DNA of 64,000 nt from an uncultured Coriobacteriaceae bacterium (lineage in GTDB: Bacteria > Actinomycetota > Coriobacteriia > Coriobacteriales > Atopobiaceae). Made by a program: the position numbers and the translations under genes. A model generated the notes under the pieces. It saw only the letters and a program-made list of their open reading frames with translations, did no database searches and was not told the DNA's origin. The stretch is from assembly GCA_902777325.1 (NCBI GenBank), contig CACYTH010000004.1, positions 144,027-208,026 of the forward strand, given 5' to 3'. Below, piece by piece: positions 1 to 8,694 of this stretch (position 1 is the first letter of the stretch; every line of letters begins with the position of its first letter).

Positions 1-67
1 GCACCGCATTGCCGCACGTTTTGGGCTCACCATCGAGCAGGTCTTCATCTTTGAGGAAGGCGAGTAA
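1..67 (+). CDS. XRE-type HTH regulator, C-terminal end only
   Basis: Only the last 21 codons are in the window, closing with TAA at 65-67. The tail reads FGLTIEQVFIFEEG, which resembles the end of small Cro/C1-type helix-turn-helix repressors (compare the common pattern of a helix followed by SIEEVF and an acidic tail). The next gene begins one base after the stop. XRE regulators of this type are often co-transcribed with a small membrane protein, as here. The family call rests on a short tail and on the neighbour, so it is moderate. Confidence 0.6.
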   Translation, partial: HRIAARFGLTIEQVFIFEEGE

Positions 68-68
68 C

Positions 69-470
69 ATGACCAACAAGCAGAGGATCGTCACCTATTC
101 GGCATCTGCCGCCGTGGGGATTGCCGTCACCGTCGCCGGAATGCTGGGGTATGCAGACGGCGCCATCGCCGGTTGCGGCGGCGTGCTTTTGGCAATCTCG
201 GCACTCAAGCTCTTCAAGGGATACCGCTACGAGACCGACCCCGCCTACGCCAAGCGCATCGACACGAGCAACGCCGACGAGCGCCTGGCCTTTCTGGCGA
301 CCAAGGCCGCGGAGTCAACGTTCCAGTTGTCCGTCATCCTGCTCGCCGTCCTCAGCCTGGCGCTGAGGCCCCTTGGCGCGAACGACACCGCCAACCTGCT
401 CGGCTGCATCATGGCGGGCCAGGTCGCCCTCTACTGGCTGAGCTACCTGTTTGTGAGCAAGAAGTACTAG
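69..470 (+). CDS. Small multi-pass membrane protein (DUF2178-like)
   Basis: 133 residues. Hydrophobic segments lie near residues 9-28, 31-48, 86-103 and 109-128, giving about four membrane helices with a charged loop (YETDPAYAKRIDTSNADERL) between the second and third. The ATG at 69 follows the stop of the upstream XRE gene by one base, so the two are almost certainly translationally coupled. An upstream TTG frame would overlap the regulator and is not used. The layout matches DUF2178-type proteins partnered with XRE regulators; the molecular role is unknown. A strong terminator follows. Confidence 0.7.
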   Translation: MTNKQRIVTYSASAAVGIAVTVAGMLGYADGAIAGCGGVLLAISALKLFKGYRYETDPAYAKRIDTSNADERLAFLATKAAESTFQLSVILLAVLSLALRPLGANDTANLLGCIMAGQVALYWLSYLFVSKKY

Positions 471-493
471 CAGCTCGCAACAACCGCACTTAC

Positions 494-525
494 GGCGCAG
501 GACACCCACTGTCCTGCGCCTTTTG
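494..525 (+). terminator. Rho-independent terminator
   Basis: Perfect 11-bp stem (GGCGCAGGACA at 494-504 with its complement at 510-520), 5-nt loop and a T-rich tail TTTTGTT. It ends the XRE/membrane-protein operon. Confidence 0.9.
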
Positions 526-562
526 TTGAGCGCCAAGCACCGAACCCGTGCCAGGAGCCTCC

Positions 563-1330
563 CTAGAGCCCGAAGAACTTGATGATCAGCGCGATGGAGG
601 CATCCATCTTCTTTGGGTCGCGGAAGCGGTGGTCCGCCCCCTCGATGGGCACGAACTCGATCACGTTGTCGTCGGCAAACTCCTGGGAGTCCCGCATGGG
701 CACGACCTCGTCCGCCGTTCCGTGGACGATCAGGATGTCATCGGCAAAGTCGAAGTACTCGTACTTGCGGATGTCCGCGGCCCGCACCGCCTCGACAAAG
801 TGCGGGCCGATCTTGACCTTGCGGTCGAAGCCCACCAGCACCGGCTTGCCACTGGCCAGAAGCGCCCTGTCCTCGTCGGTGGCCACGGCACCCAGGAGCG
901 TCCCGTGCATGTCGATGGCCGGGCAGCGCAGCGCCACCTTGCGGAAGGGATTCCCGTGCTCGGCAAGGTACTTGAGCAGCAGGTATCCACCAAAGCTCGT
1001 CCCAAAGGCATAGAGCTCGTCGGTCTCAAAGCGCCGGCGCACGTAGTCGAGCACCGTGGTCAGATAGGTGTCGCAGTCCTCCAGCAGGAGGTTCTTGCGC
1101 GCGTCGTCGCCATGGCAGGGCCAGTCGAACACGACGACCGCCATGCCCTTGCGCTTTGCCACCGCACGCTCGGCAAAGGTCTCCGCGGCACGGTTGTCCT
1201 TGTGCCCGCCAAAGCCATGGCAGAACACGATGACGCGCCTCACCGCGTGTAGGTCGGTGCAGTAGAGCTTGCAACGGATGCTGCAACCTTGCTCGTTAAT
1301 GTCAAAATACTTGGCCACGCACGCCTCCAT
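563..1330 (-). CDS. Alpha/beta hydrolase (esterase/lipase-like)
   Basis: 255 residues from the ATG at 1330; an upstream TTG at 1402 would add 24 residues without family similarity. The alpha/beta-hydrolase fold shows in the strand and oxyanion motif VIVFCHGFGGHKD near residue 33, the nucleophile elbow GTSFGGY near residue 105, an acidic residue in ILIVHGTADEVVP near residue 213 and the catalytic His in GADHRF near residue 240. This is the Ser-Asp-His triad order of the family. The substrate cannot be deduced. It is convergent with the small membrane-protein operon, with a terminator between them. Confidence 0.85.
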   Translation of the reverse strand: MEACVAKYFDINEQGCSIRCKLYCTDLHAVRRVIVFCHGFGGHKDNRAAETFAERAVAKRKGMAVVVFDWPCHGDDARKNLLLEDCDTYLTTVLDYVRRRFETDELYAFGTSFGGYLLLKYLAEHGNPFRKVALRCPAIDMHGTLLGAVATDEDRALLASGKPVLVGFDRKVKIGPHFVEAVRAADIRKYEYFDFADDILIVHGTADEVVPMRDSQEFADDNVIEFVPIEGADHRFRDPKKMDASIALIIKFFGL

Positions 1331-1648
1331 GCCACTCTGGTACGACAAGGGACAGTATGGCACAGCCAGGGCAAGCCTTCCTGCCGCACGGGAGCGCTGC
1401 AAAGTGCCTAGAGACGAGCCGGAAACGGCTTGCTACTTGAGCGGCAAGTAGCCCTCCAAGCTCTGATCAGGCCCTATCGAAGTCGCAAAATACCGCTTAT
1501 ATCCCATTCGCACCAGGGACTTGACTCGCCGCAGCTCTACGCTATCGCTTAAACCGATAACCAAGCATCGTTTCCTCGAATCACCGGGTGCCTTGTAACA
1601 CCCCAGCGTTGGGCATATCCTCAGTTCTGCCTAACGAAAGGGGGCTCC
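1331..1648. other. Intergenic region between hydrolase and paaK-like gene
   Basis: 318 bases between divergent genes. It holds a 7-bp hairpin (CTACTTG 1433-1439 with CAAGTAG 1445-1451) and a weak candidate promoter for the + strand gene (TTGACT at 1521-1526, 16-nt spacer, TATCGC at 1543-1548). The ribosome-binding site AAGGGGG lies just before the ATG at 1649. No small gene is evident. Confidence 0.4.
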
Positions 1649-3049
1649 ATGGCCAAGAAGAACCTGCCATACGACGAGAAGTACTACGACCGCGAGGTCG
1701 AGACCATGCCACGCGAGCAGCTCGAGGAGCTTCAGCTCGAGCGCCTGAAGGACGAGCTGGTGTGGGCGTACGAGAACAGCCCGTACTACAAGCGCGCCTG
1801 GGACGAGGCCGGCGTCGACCCGCACATCACCTCGCTCAAGGACCTCGCGAAGCTCCCGTTCATCAACAAGCAGACCGAGCGCGACTGCCAGGGCGTCGGG
1901 TCCTTCTTCGGCGAGCTGTGCTGCGTGCCGGAGGACGACGTCGTCTACATGGCCACCAGCTCGGGCTCCACGGGCGTCCCCACGATGAGCCCCTTCTCCC
2001 AGCACGACTTTGACGAGTTCATGCACGCCGAGGCCCGCCTGTTCTGGCAGACCGGCATGCGCCCCAACAGCCGCTACCTGCACGGCATGAACTTTGCCCT
2101 CTACGTGGGCGGCCCCTGCGTCATCGGCGCGCAGGAGCTAGGCGCCCTGGGCATCTGGGTTGGCGCCGTGCCGTCCGACCGCCTGCTCTGGGCCATGAAG
2201 CACTACCAACCCACGCACTTCTGGTCGTCCCCCAGCTACGCCTGGCTGCTCGGCCAGAAGGCCATCGAGAAGGGCTACAACCCGCGCGAGGACTTTGCCA
2301 GCCTCAAGACCATCATCATCTCCGGCGAGCCCGGCGGCTCCATCGAGACCACTCGCAAGGCCATCGAGGACATCTGGGGCGCCAGCGTCTACGACTTCTT
2401 TGGCCTCTCCGACATCTACGGCGCCTGCGCGGGCATGTGCGAGTACAAGGACGGCCTGCACATCATCGAGGACCAGATCCTCGTGGAGGTCGTCGACCCC
2501 GTGACGCGCGAGGTCCTGCCCGACGGTGTCAAGGGCGAGCTCGTCTACACCACCCTCACCAAGCGCAGCCGCCCGATGATCCGCTTTGCCACCGGCGACA
2601 TCGGCTGGGTCGACCGCTCCGTCTGCAAGTGCGGCCGCACGCACGCGCGCATCCACATCTCCGGCCGCAAGGACGAGATGTTCATCGTGAGCGCCGTCAA
2701 TGTCTTCCCCTCCGACATCGAGTACATCGTGCGCCAGGACAAGGGACTCACCGGCGAGTACCGCATCCGCGCCTACGACCAGAACCACACCACCAAGTAC
2801 GAGGTCTCCGTCGAGCGCGCCTTTGGCTCCGACGAGCCCTTCGACCAGATTGCCAAGCGCGTCGAGCTCGCGCTCAAGACGCATACTGGTGTACGTCCCG
2901 CGCGCGTCATCGTCTTTGACACCGACAAGCTCGGCGCATCCGGCGAGCACAAGGTCAAGCGCTTCATCGACGAGCGCACCTCCACCGCCGAGGCGGTCGA
3001 GGTCCTGCACGAGGCGCAGGAGCACGCAGCCGAGAAGAAGGGTGAGTAA
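1649..3049 (+). CDS. Phenylacetate-CoA ligase-type adenylate-forming enzyme
   Basis: 466 residues, slightly longer than typical PaaK (about 435). It is an ANL-superfamily ligase that activates an aromatic or other carboxylate with ATP and transfers it to CoA. Motifs are the ATP loop TSSGSTGVPT at 103-112, YDFFGLSDIYG near 248-258, MIRFATGDIG near 310-319 and the C-terminal hinge and lid domain starting around SGRKDEMF at 338. The paired cysteines C326/C328 in CKCGRTHARI and C260/C264 match the Cys positions typical of PaaK. Strong ribosome-binding site AAGGGGG. The next gene starts two bases after the stop. In gut anaerobes such genes are often used for aromatic amino-acid breakdown products, but the true substrate is unknown. 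Confidence 0.88.
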   Translation: MAKKNLPYDEKYYDREVETMPREQLEELQLERLKDELVWAYENSPYYKRAWDEAGVDPHITSLKDLAKLPFINKQTERDCQGVGSFFGELCCVPEDDVVYMATSSGSTGVPTMSPFSQHDFDEFMHAEARLFWQTGMRPNSRYLHGMNFALYVGGPCVIGAQELGALGIWVGAVPSDRLLWAMKHYQPTHFWSSPSYAWLLGQKAIEKGYNPREDFASLKTIIISGEPGGSIETTRKAIEDIWGASVYDFFGLSDIYGACAGMCEYKDGLHIIEDQILVEVVDPVTREVLPDGVKGELVYTTLTKRSRPMIRFATGDIGWVDRSVCKCGRTHARIHISGRKDEMFIVSAVNVFPSDIEYIVRQDKGLTGEYRIRAYDQNHTTKYEVSVERAFGSDEPFDQIAKRVELALKTHTGVRPARVIVFDTDKLGASGEHKVKRFIDERTSTAEAVEVLHEAQEHAAEKKGE

Positions 3050-3051
3050 CC

Positions 3052-3702
3052 ATGGCGCAGTTTGCAGTTTCTGGTCAGCACTACCTCTTTGACGTCCAGA
3101 CCTTCGCGTCGGTGGTCCTCAGCAACGGCGGCGACGCCTACGAGTACGCCCTGCGCGACCGCACCACCCGCGGCGTGATCGACGACGTGGCCACGGGCGC
3201 CAGCGAGCTGGGCGTGCTGGTTGAGACCACCACCACGGCAGACGACCTCGAGGCCGCCTTCGCCGAGGCGGGTGTGACGTTTGTCGAGCTCAAGGAGTCC
3301 GCGCCGCGCGTGGCCCTGCCGGCGACCCACCCGCTGGTCAACGCCAAGTCGCTCACCTTGGACCAACTCGAGGACTACCCCTACCTGTACTTCGAGCAGG
3401 AGGCGGACGCCCCGCTGCACTTCGCCGAGGAGGCGCTTGCCGCCGAGGCGCGCCACAAGGGCATCGCCTGCACCGACCGCGCCTCGCTCTCCGAGCTGAT
3501 CGTGGCCCTCAACGGCTACACCGTCACCAGCGGCATCCTCGTGGGCATCTCCGACGGCAACGCGCTGACCACCGTGCCGCTGGAGACCGACGTCAAGCTG
3601 CACCTGGGCTACATCGTCAAGAAGGGCGCCGAGCTCTCCGAGACGGGCCAGAAGTTTGTGGCAAAGCTCGAGGCAAACCTCAACCGCTACGCGCGCTTCT
3701 AG
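3052..3702 (+). CDS. LysR-effector-domain-like protein without DNA-binding domain
   Basis: 216 residues. The region ELGVLVETTTTADDL through VALPATHPLVNAKSLTLDQL and the following PYLYFEQ resembles the periplasmic-binding-like ligand domain of LysR regulators. No N-terminal winged helix is present, so it probably binds a small ligand without binding DNA. It follows the CoA ligase with a two-base gap and its own GAAGGGTGAG ribosome-binding site, so the two are one operon. A role in sensing or carrying the ligase substrate is inferred from context only. Confidence 0.65.
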   Translation: MAQFAVSGQHYLFDVQTFASVVLSNGGDAYEYALRDRTTRGVIDDVATGASELGVLVETTTTADDLEAAFAEAGVTFVELKESAPRVALPATHPLVNAKSLTLDQLEDYPYLYFEQEADAPLHFAEEALAAEARHKGIACTDRASLSELIVALNGYTVTSGILVGISDGNALTTVPLETDVKLHLGYIVKKGAELSETGQKFVAKLEANLNRYARF

Positions 3703-3731
3703 GCACCAAGCACCAGCACATCGGTCTTTAC

Positions 3732-3771
3732 AGGGGAGTTTGCACCGCGCAGTGCGTGGGCAGACTCCCCT
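3732..3771 (+). promoter_or_regulatory. Hairpin in the ilvE leader
   Basis: AGGGGAGT at 3732-3739 pairs with ACTCCCCT at 3764-3771 around a 24-nt inner region that can fold further. There is no T tract, so it may be a weak terminator for the upstream operon or a leader structure of ilvE, which starts 63 bases downstream. Confidence 0.4.
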
Positions 3772-3834
3772 CTCATGGAGCGCCACGCGCTAGAATCAAA
3801 CGGTACCCATCCCAACCACAAGGAGACGATCCCA

Positions 3835-4875
3835 ATGGCCAAAGAGAAGAAGGACCTCGACTGGGGCAACCTCAGCTTCAAGTACCAGCCCTGCGACTAC
3901 AGCTACGTGTGCAACTACAAGGACGGCGCCTGGGAGGAAGGTGGCCTCAGCACCGAGCACACCATCACGCTCTCCGAGGACGCCGGCATCTACCAGTACT
4001 GCCAGGAGATCTTCGAGGGCATGAAGGCCTACACCACCGAGGATGGCTCCATCGTCGTCTTCCGCCCCGACCTCAACGCCAAGCGCATGGCGGACTCCGC
4101 GCGCCGCATGGTCATGCCGCCCTTCCCCGAGGACAAGTTCGTGGACGCCGTCAAGCAGGTCGTCGCGGGCAACGAGGCGTGGGTGCCTCCCTTTGGTTCG
4201 GGCGCCACGCTCTACATCCGCCCGTTCATGATCGCAACCGGCGAGGTCCTGGGCCTGGGCGCCTCCGACCAGTACCAGTTCCGCATCTTTGTCACGCCGG
4301 TGGGCCCGTACTTCAAGGCCGGTGCCAAGGCCGTCAAGCTGACCGTTCCCGCCTACGACCGCGCGGCCCCCATGGGCACAGGCAACATCAAGGCCGGCCT
4401 CAACTACGGCATGAGCCTCTACCCCACCCTACAGGCACACGAGGGCGGCTACTCCGAGAACCTCTACCTCGACTCCCGCAGCCGCACCTACGTGGAGGAA
4501 ACCGGCGGCACCAACGTGCTGTTCGTGGACAAGAAGGGCGGCCTGGTGGTGCCCGTCTCCGCGACCGACTCCATCCTGCCCTCCATCACGCGCCGCTCGC
4601 TCGTCGAACTGGCCCAGCACCTGGGCATCGCCGTGGAGGAGCGCCCGGTGCGCTTTGACGAGGTCGTGGCCGGCGACTTTGCCGAGTGCGGCTGCATCGG
4701 CACGGCTGCTGTCATCTCGCACGTGGCCAAGATCGAGGCCGAGGGCGTGGACGTGACCTTCCCCGACTGCGGCGAGGAGGGTGGCCCCGTCCTCAGGCGC
4801 CTGCGCGACGCGCTCGTGGGCATCCAGACCTGCAAGGACCCCGACCCCTTTGGCTGGGTCGTCAAGATCGTCTAA
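3835..4875 (+). CDS. ilvE: Branched-chain amino-acid aminotransferase
   Basis: 346 residues, the usual length for the class IV PLP-dependent transaminase IlvE, which interconverts Val, Leu and Ile with their 2-oxo acids. The ATG at 3835 is preceded by AAGGAGAC at good spacing; an in-frame ATG at 3775 would place the leader hairpin next to the start and is disfavoured. Features include EIFEGMKAY near residue 61, YIRPFMIATG near 128, the PLP lysine expected at K186 in GNIKAGLNYG and the VEETGGTNV segment after YLDSRSRTY. It is monocistronic between a leader hairpin and a strong terminator. Confidence 0.93.
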   Translation: MAKEKKDLDWGNLSFKYQPCDYSYVCNYKDGAWEEGGLSTEHTITLSEDAGIYQYCQEIFEGMKAYTTEDGSIVVFRPDLNAKRMADSARRMVMPPFPEDKFVDAVKQVVAGNEAWVPPFGSGATLYIRPFMIATGEVLGLGASDQYQFRIFVTPVGPYFKAGAKAVKLTVPAYDRAAPMGTGNIKAGLNYGMSLYPTLQAHEGGYSENLYLDSRSRTYVEETGGTNVLFVDKKGGLVVPVSATDSILPSITRRSLVELAQHLGIAVEERPVRFDEVVAGDFAECGCIGTAAVISHVAKIEAEGVDVTFPDCGEEGGPVLRRLRDALVGIQTCKDPDPFGWVVKIV

Positions 4876-4898
4876 GTCGCGCGCAAGCCATAGCACAA

Positions 4899-4942
4899 GG
4901 GCGGCCCTCCTCGCACCACACGAGGAGGGCCGCCCCCTTTGT
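4899..4942 (+). terminator. Rho-independent terminator, probably bidirectional
   Basis: 15-bp stem (4899-4913 with 4921-4935), 7-nt loop, with CCTTTGT after it on the + strand and CTT on the other side. It separates ilvE from the convergent surface protease. Confidence 0.85.
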
Positions 4943-4969
4943 CGCTTTGAGCCCGCTCGGGGCATGTCC

Positions 4970-7900
4970 CTACAGGCGCCGCCTGAGGGCACCGCCAAGC
5001 AGGAGCAGCAGGGCGAGAAGGACAAGGGCTCCTATGCCTTGCGCGGGATCGCCCGTGGCGGGAGTGGTTGGCCTTCCGGCGTTGCTGTCGTGACTCAGCA
5101 TGCGGTCCACGCCCTTCACGGGCGTGCGGCCATCGACCTCGACCACGTGACGCGGCGTCATGGCACTGCCGGCATCCGCCGCATCTGCCACGTCTGTCGT
5201 CTCGGTGTCCTTGTTGCTCGACGCCATGATCTCAAAGACAGCGGTCGCCGTGTCCGTGTAGTTGCCGCGTCCATCAACGTAGACAAGGGCGGTGCCCACG
5301 TTGACGTTATTCTCGTAGCGCAGCGTGTAGTCCACGCCCTCCTCGAGCTCCACGCCATCGACCACCACCAGTACCCTCGGCCTGCATGCCTTGCCCGTGT
5401 ACCGGCACTGCTCTAAGAAGTAGACGTCAGCATGCTCGAGCGAGGCAGGCCGGATGGTCCATGTGACAGTCCGCGTCCTCTCGGTCGCCCCGTCCTCCCA
5501 CGTGTAGCCATCGTTGAGCGTGGCGGTGGCCACATAGCTGCCCGCGTCGGTGGCCCTGATGGTCTGACCTGGGTCCGACGCGACAAACGTGCAGCCCACG
5601 CCCTCGACGGTCTGCTCCGAGGCATTGTAGGTATAGCTCAGGGTCACCCTCGCAGCAGCCTTCGGCGTGACCACCAGCCTGCCCGCAACGTAGGCAAAGC
5701 GGTAGTTGTCTGCCGAGCCTCCCGAAGGCGCCACGTCATAGCTGCCCTCCGCGGCATACGCGTCGCCAAAGTCCAGGGTGGGAGCCACGTAACCTGCCGC
5801 GGTCTCCGCACTCTCGCCGGCGACGAAGCCCTCCACCGTGACCTTTGCCTCGCTAGCCTTCGGCTTGGCGCCCTCGGCGGTCCTGCCCCCGGCGTAGACG
5901 GCCGTGAGCAGTGCGGGCTTGATCTTCCAGCTGACCTTGCGCGCGTCATTGGTGCCGTCAGGCCAGGCGTAGCCCTCCTCGGGCGTCACCGTCACCTCGT
6001 ACGTGCCTGCGTCGGTGGCCTCGCTCACCTGGCCTTCCGCGCAGCTGACCACATAGTGAGCGCCCTCGGGCACGCCCTGGTGGGCCTTGCCATCGTAGGT
6101 AAACGTGGTGCCGGCGGGCACCTCCACCGTGCGAGCGGCAGCGCCGTCGGTCACGGTGACATCCCAGCTGAAGGAGACGTGCTCGTCCACGTCAAGCGTG
6201 GCGGTGATGGTTGCCGTGCCAGGCGTCTTGCCCGTTACCAGGCCTCCCGCGACGGTGGCCACGTCGGGGTTGCTCGTGGCCCACGTCCACGAGAAGCCCG
6301 CAGGACCCGCAATCGCAAGCTGCGTCGTGCAGTCAACCGGCAGCTCGGAGGCCCCGCTCATGGGCCCAAAGACGTTTACGGTGAGAAGCGCCGTGTGCGT
6401 CTTGCCAACGCTGTCGCTCGCGCTTGCCACGACATCTGCCGTACCAGCAGAGATGGCCTCGGCGGCACCCGATGCGCCCACCGTAAGCACCTCCGCGTCG
6501 GCAGACGAGAGCGACCAGCCATCGAGCTCGGAGCTCACGTGGTAGGTGGCCGTCTCGCCGGTCTTGAGGTAGGCGGGACCTTGCAGAACGCCCGTGGTTG
6601 CCGCCGCCACCGCCGCGGCCGCATCAACCTCCCCGTATCCGTAGTACGGATCCCAGCCGGCATCGCCCAGGTCCCGCGCCGTGGCATACAGGATGCTCTT
6701 GGCGTGGTCCGCGGCCGAGGCATCGCGTTGCGTGAGGGCGACGTCGGCGCTTTCCAAGCCCTGGTTTGCCGAGAAGACCAGGCCCAGCGTTCCGGCCACC
6801 ACCGGCGCGGCCATGGAGGTGCCGCTCATTGAGTCGTATCCGCCCGACCCATTGGTGCTGTAGATGGCAGACCCCGGCGCCGAGATGTTCTTGTCGCGCT
6901 CGAACGCAGAGCCGCTCTCGTCCACCCGGTTGTAGTTTGAGTACGTGGCCCGCGTGACCGCCTTTGGGTCGGCCGCGTTGGTGTTCCTGAGGGCGATGAC
7001 GCTCACTGCGGTGCCGTAGTCGGAGGGGAACGCCTCGTAGGGGACCTCCGTGACTACGGTCCTTCCGGAAGAGTCGGTGCTCTCGAGCCTGTTGCCCGAG
7101 GCCATGACCGAGACGATCCCCTGCTCGTAGGCGCGGTCCACGTAGCCAAGCAGAATCCTGCTGCTCTCCTTGCGCTTGTCGCTCAGGGCCCCGTTTGGCT
7201 CGTAGTCACCGGTACCACCGTCTAGCGACTTGCAGGCAGCCCCCACGCTGAGGTTGATCACGCGGATGTTGTACGCGTCGGCGTTGTCGATCACGTAGGC
7301 GTAGGCGCGCACAAGGTCGGCGTACTCCACCAACCTGCCGTCCTTGCTCACGCAGACGGGCACGACGCTCGCGTTGTACGAGACGCCAGCCACGCCGACC
7401 TCGTTGTTCGCAACCGCGCCAAGGATGCCCGCCGCGTGGTTACCATGGCTGTTGTCCGCATGCATGTTGTCCGCGGTCCCGGCCTGCCCCGCATCCACGG
7501 CGTTGTAGGCGCCCACAAAGCTGTCCGCCAGGTCCTCATGCGCCAGATCAAAGCCGGCGTCCATGACGGCAATGCCCACCGGTCCGTTGCCAGACGCGTC
7601 GCGATCGCCCCTCGCGCCGGCCTCCCACGCCTTGTCTGCGTTGACGCTCAGCAGGTGCCACACGTGGGAGTCATTGCTCAGCGCAAGCGCGTCATTTATG
7701 AGGTCACTCAGAGCCAAGGTCTGGAGCAGGGCATCCTGCTCGGAGGCATCGCCGACACTCTGCGCCTCGTCTGACGGCGATTGGTCGATCGCAGCGTCAG
7801 AGGGCTCGGCGCTAGGCTCGCTTTGGTCGCTGGGCTGCTCGTCGGCTACGTTGCCATCCACGGCAAGCTCGTCCACAAGCTGGTCCGCGGCAACCGTCGC

Positions 7901-8539
7901 GTCTGCCTCGTCAGCAGGCACGAGGCCATCCGACTCGCCCGTCGGCTCATCCACGTCGTCAGACAGGGTGAGGTAGTAGTTGGGCTCGGCTGCGGCAACC
8001 AGGCCAGACACCTCGAGCTCCGCGATGCAGTCGGGCACCGACGCACCCTCGGAGAGGCTCACCGTCGCCACGTCGTCCGTGACCATCGTCACGGAGACGT
8101 CCTGCATCCCCGCAATGCCACTCGCCTCGAGCGCCGTCTCCAGCGCCTCGGGCGTCGTACCGGAAGACACGCTCACCACCAGCGTCTCGGGCTCATAGTC
8201 CACGCCCGACCGGAGCGCCGCGTACTCGTCGGCAGTGGCGGAGACCGTCTCCTCCACCGTCCGCACGTCGGGGCAATCGGCAGCATGCCGGGGAGTCGTA
8301 GCAGGGGTCTCGGGCTCCCTCGCCTCACTGGCAGCAGCCTCGGCCTGCTCCGCCACGTCCTCTACCTGCGAAGACTCGGCGGCACCTTTCGCCGGCCCCT
8401 CGACCACGTCCGTGCCAAGCCGCACGATACGTCCCGTGGCGGCACCATCCCTCGCGCCGCCAAAGCGCAGCGCAAGGGCCAGCGCCACGAGGGGCAAGAG
8501 GATTGCGAGCGCATAGCGCCATGTGGGACGTCCGTGCAT
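4970..8539 (-). CDS. Cell-surface subtilisin-like serine protease with Ig-like repeats and sortase-like tail
   Basis: 1189 residues from the ATG at 8539; an adjacent TTG at 8542 is equally placed relative to AAGGA. An N-terminal membrane or signal segment spans about 9-26. A propeptide-like region (about 115-195) is followed by a low-complexity acidic linker to about 270. The S8 peptidase domain has catalytic Asp near 327 (VMDAGFDLAHEDL), His near 365 (SHGNHAAG), the oxyanion Asn near 483 (ASGN) and Ser near 575 (SGTSMAAP). Two bacterial Ig-like (BIG2-type) modules span about 650-800, and then at least three modules with YDGKAH- or YNASEQTV-type starts run to about 1105. The tail TPATGD plus a hydrophobic stretch and RRRL looks like a sortase signal with a non-LP motif. 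It is probably an anchored extracellular protease that cleaves host or dietary protein. Confidence 0.9.
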   Translation of the reverse strand: MHGRPTWRYALAILLPLVALALALRFGGARDGAATGRIVRLGTDVVEGPAKGAAESSQVEDVAEQAEAAASEAREPETPATTPRHAADCPDVRTVEETVSATADEYAALRSGVDYEPETLVVSVSSGTTPEALETALEASGIAGMQDVSVTMVTDDVATVSLSEGASVPDCIAELEVSGLVAAAEPNYYLTLSDDVDEPTGESDGLVPADEADATVAADQLVDELAVDGNVADEQPSDQSEPSAEPSDAAIDQSPSDEAQSVGDASEQDALLQTLALSDLINDALALSNDSHVWHLLSVNADKAWEAGARGDRDASGNGPVGIAVMDAGFDLAHEDLADSFVGAYNAVDAGQAGTADNMHADNSHGNHAAGILGAVANNEVGVAGVSYNASVVPVCVSKDGRLVEYADLVRAYAYVIDNADAYNIRVINLSVGAACKSLDGGTGDYEPNGALSDKRKESSRILLGYVDRAYEQGIVSVMASGNRLESTDSSGRTVVTEVPYEAFPSDYGTAVSVIALRNTNAADPKAVTRATYSNYNRVDESGSAFERDKNISAPGSAIYSTNGSGGYDSMSGTSMAAPVVAGTLGLVFSANQGLESADVALTQRDASAADHAKSILYATARDLGDAGWDPYYGYGEVDAAAAVAAATTGVLQGPAYLKTGETATYHVSSELDGWSLSSADAEVLTVGASGAAEAISAGTADVVASASDSVGKTHTALLTVNVFGPMSGASELPVDCTTQLAIAGPAGFSWTWATSNPDVATVAGGLVTGKTPGTATITATLDVDEHVSFSWDVTVTDGAAARTVEVPAGTTFTYDGKAHQGVPEGAHYVVSCAEGQVSEATDAGTYEVTVTPEEGYAWPDGTNDARKVSWKIKPALLTAVYAGGRTAEGAKPKASEAKVTVEGFVAGESAETAAGYVAPTLDFGDAYAAEGSYDVAPSGGSADNYRFAYVAGRLVVTPKAAARVTLSYTYNASEQTVEGVGCTFVASDPGQTIRATDAGSYVATATLNDGYTWEDGATERTRTVTWTIRPASLEHADVYFLEQCRYTGKACRPRVLVVVDGVELEEGVDYTLRYENNVNVGTALVYVDGRGNYTDTATAVFEIMASSNKDTETTDVADAADAGSAMTPRHVVEVDGRTPVKGVDRMLSHDSNAGRPTTPATGDPAQGIGALVLLALLLLLGGALRRRL

Positions 8540-8637
8540 CAATGAGGCATCCTTGCGTGGGCTCCAAACGGGTCAACGGGCAGCATTATCGCACGTAGAC
8601 GACCATGGTGCACCTTGCGTGCGGCCTTGTGGCAACA

Positions 8638-8670
8638 GGCCCCGCGCATCTCCACACGATGCGCGGGGCC
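8638..8670 (-). terminator. Terminator-like hairpin downstream of rtcB
   Basis: 12-bp perfect stem (GGCCCCGCGCAT at 8638-8649 with 8659-8670), 9-nt loop. On the minus strand it is followed by TGTTGCC with little T-run, so termination may be inefficient. It lies between rtcB and the protease gene, both on the minus strand. Confidence 0.5.
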
Positions 8671-8694
8671 CTTGGGCCACCTATGCCCCACGGC

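Noticed and set aside
1521..1548. Promoter TTGACT/TATCGC before the paaK-like gene
   Set aside because: The -10 element is poor and the spacer is 16; too weak to list as a feature of its own.
3732..3771. T-box or other riboswitch before ilvE
   Set aside because: Only a simple hairpin is seen; no T-box sequence, specifier stem or antiterminator could be recognised.
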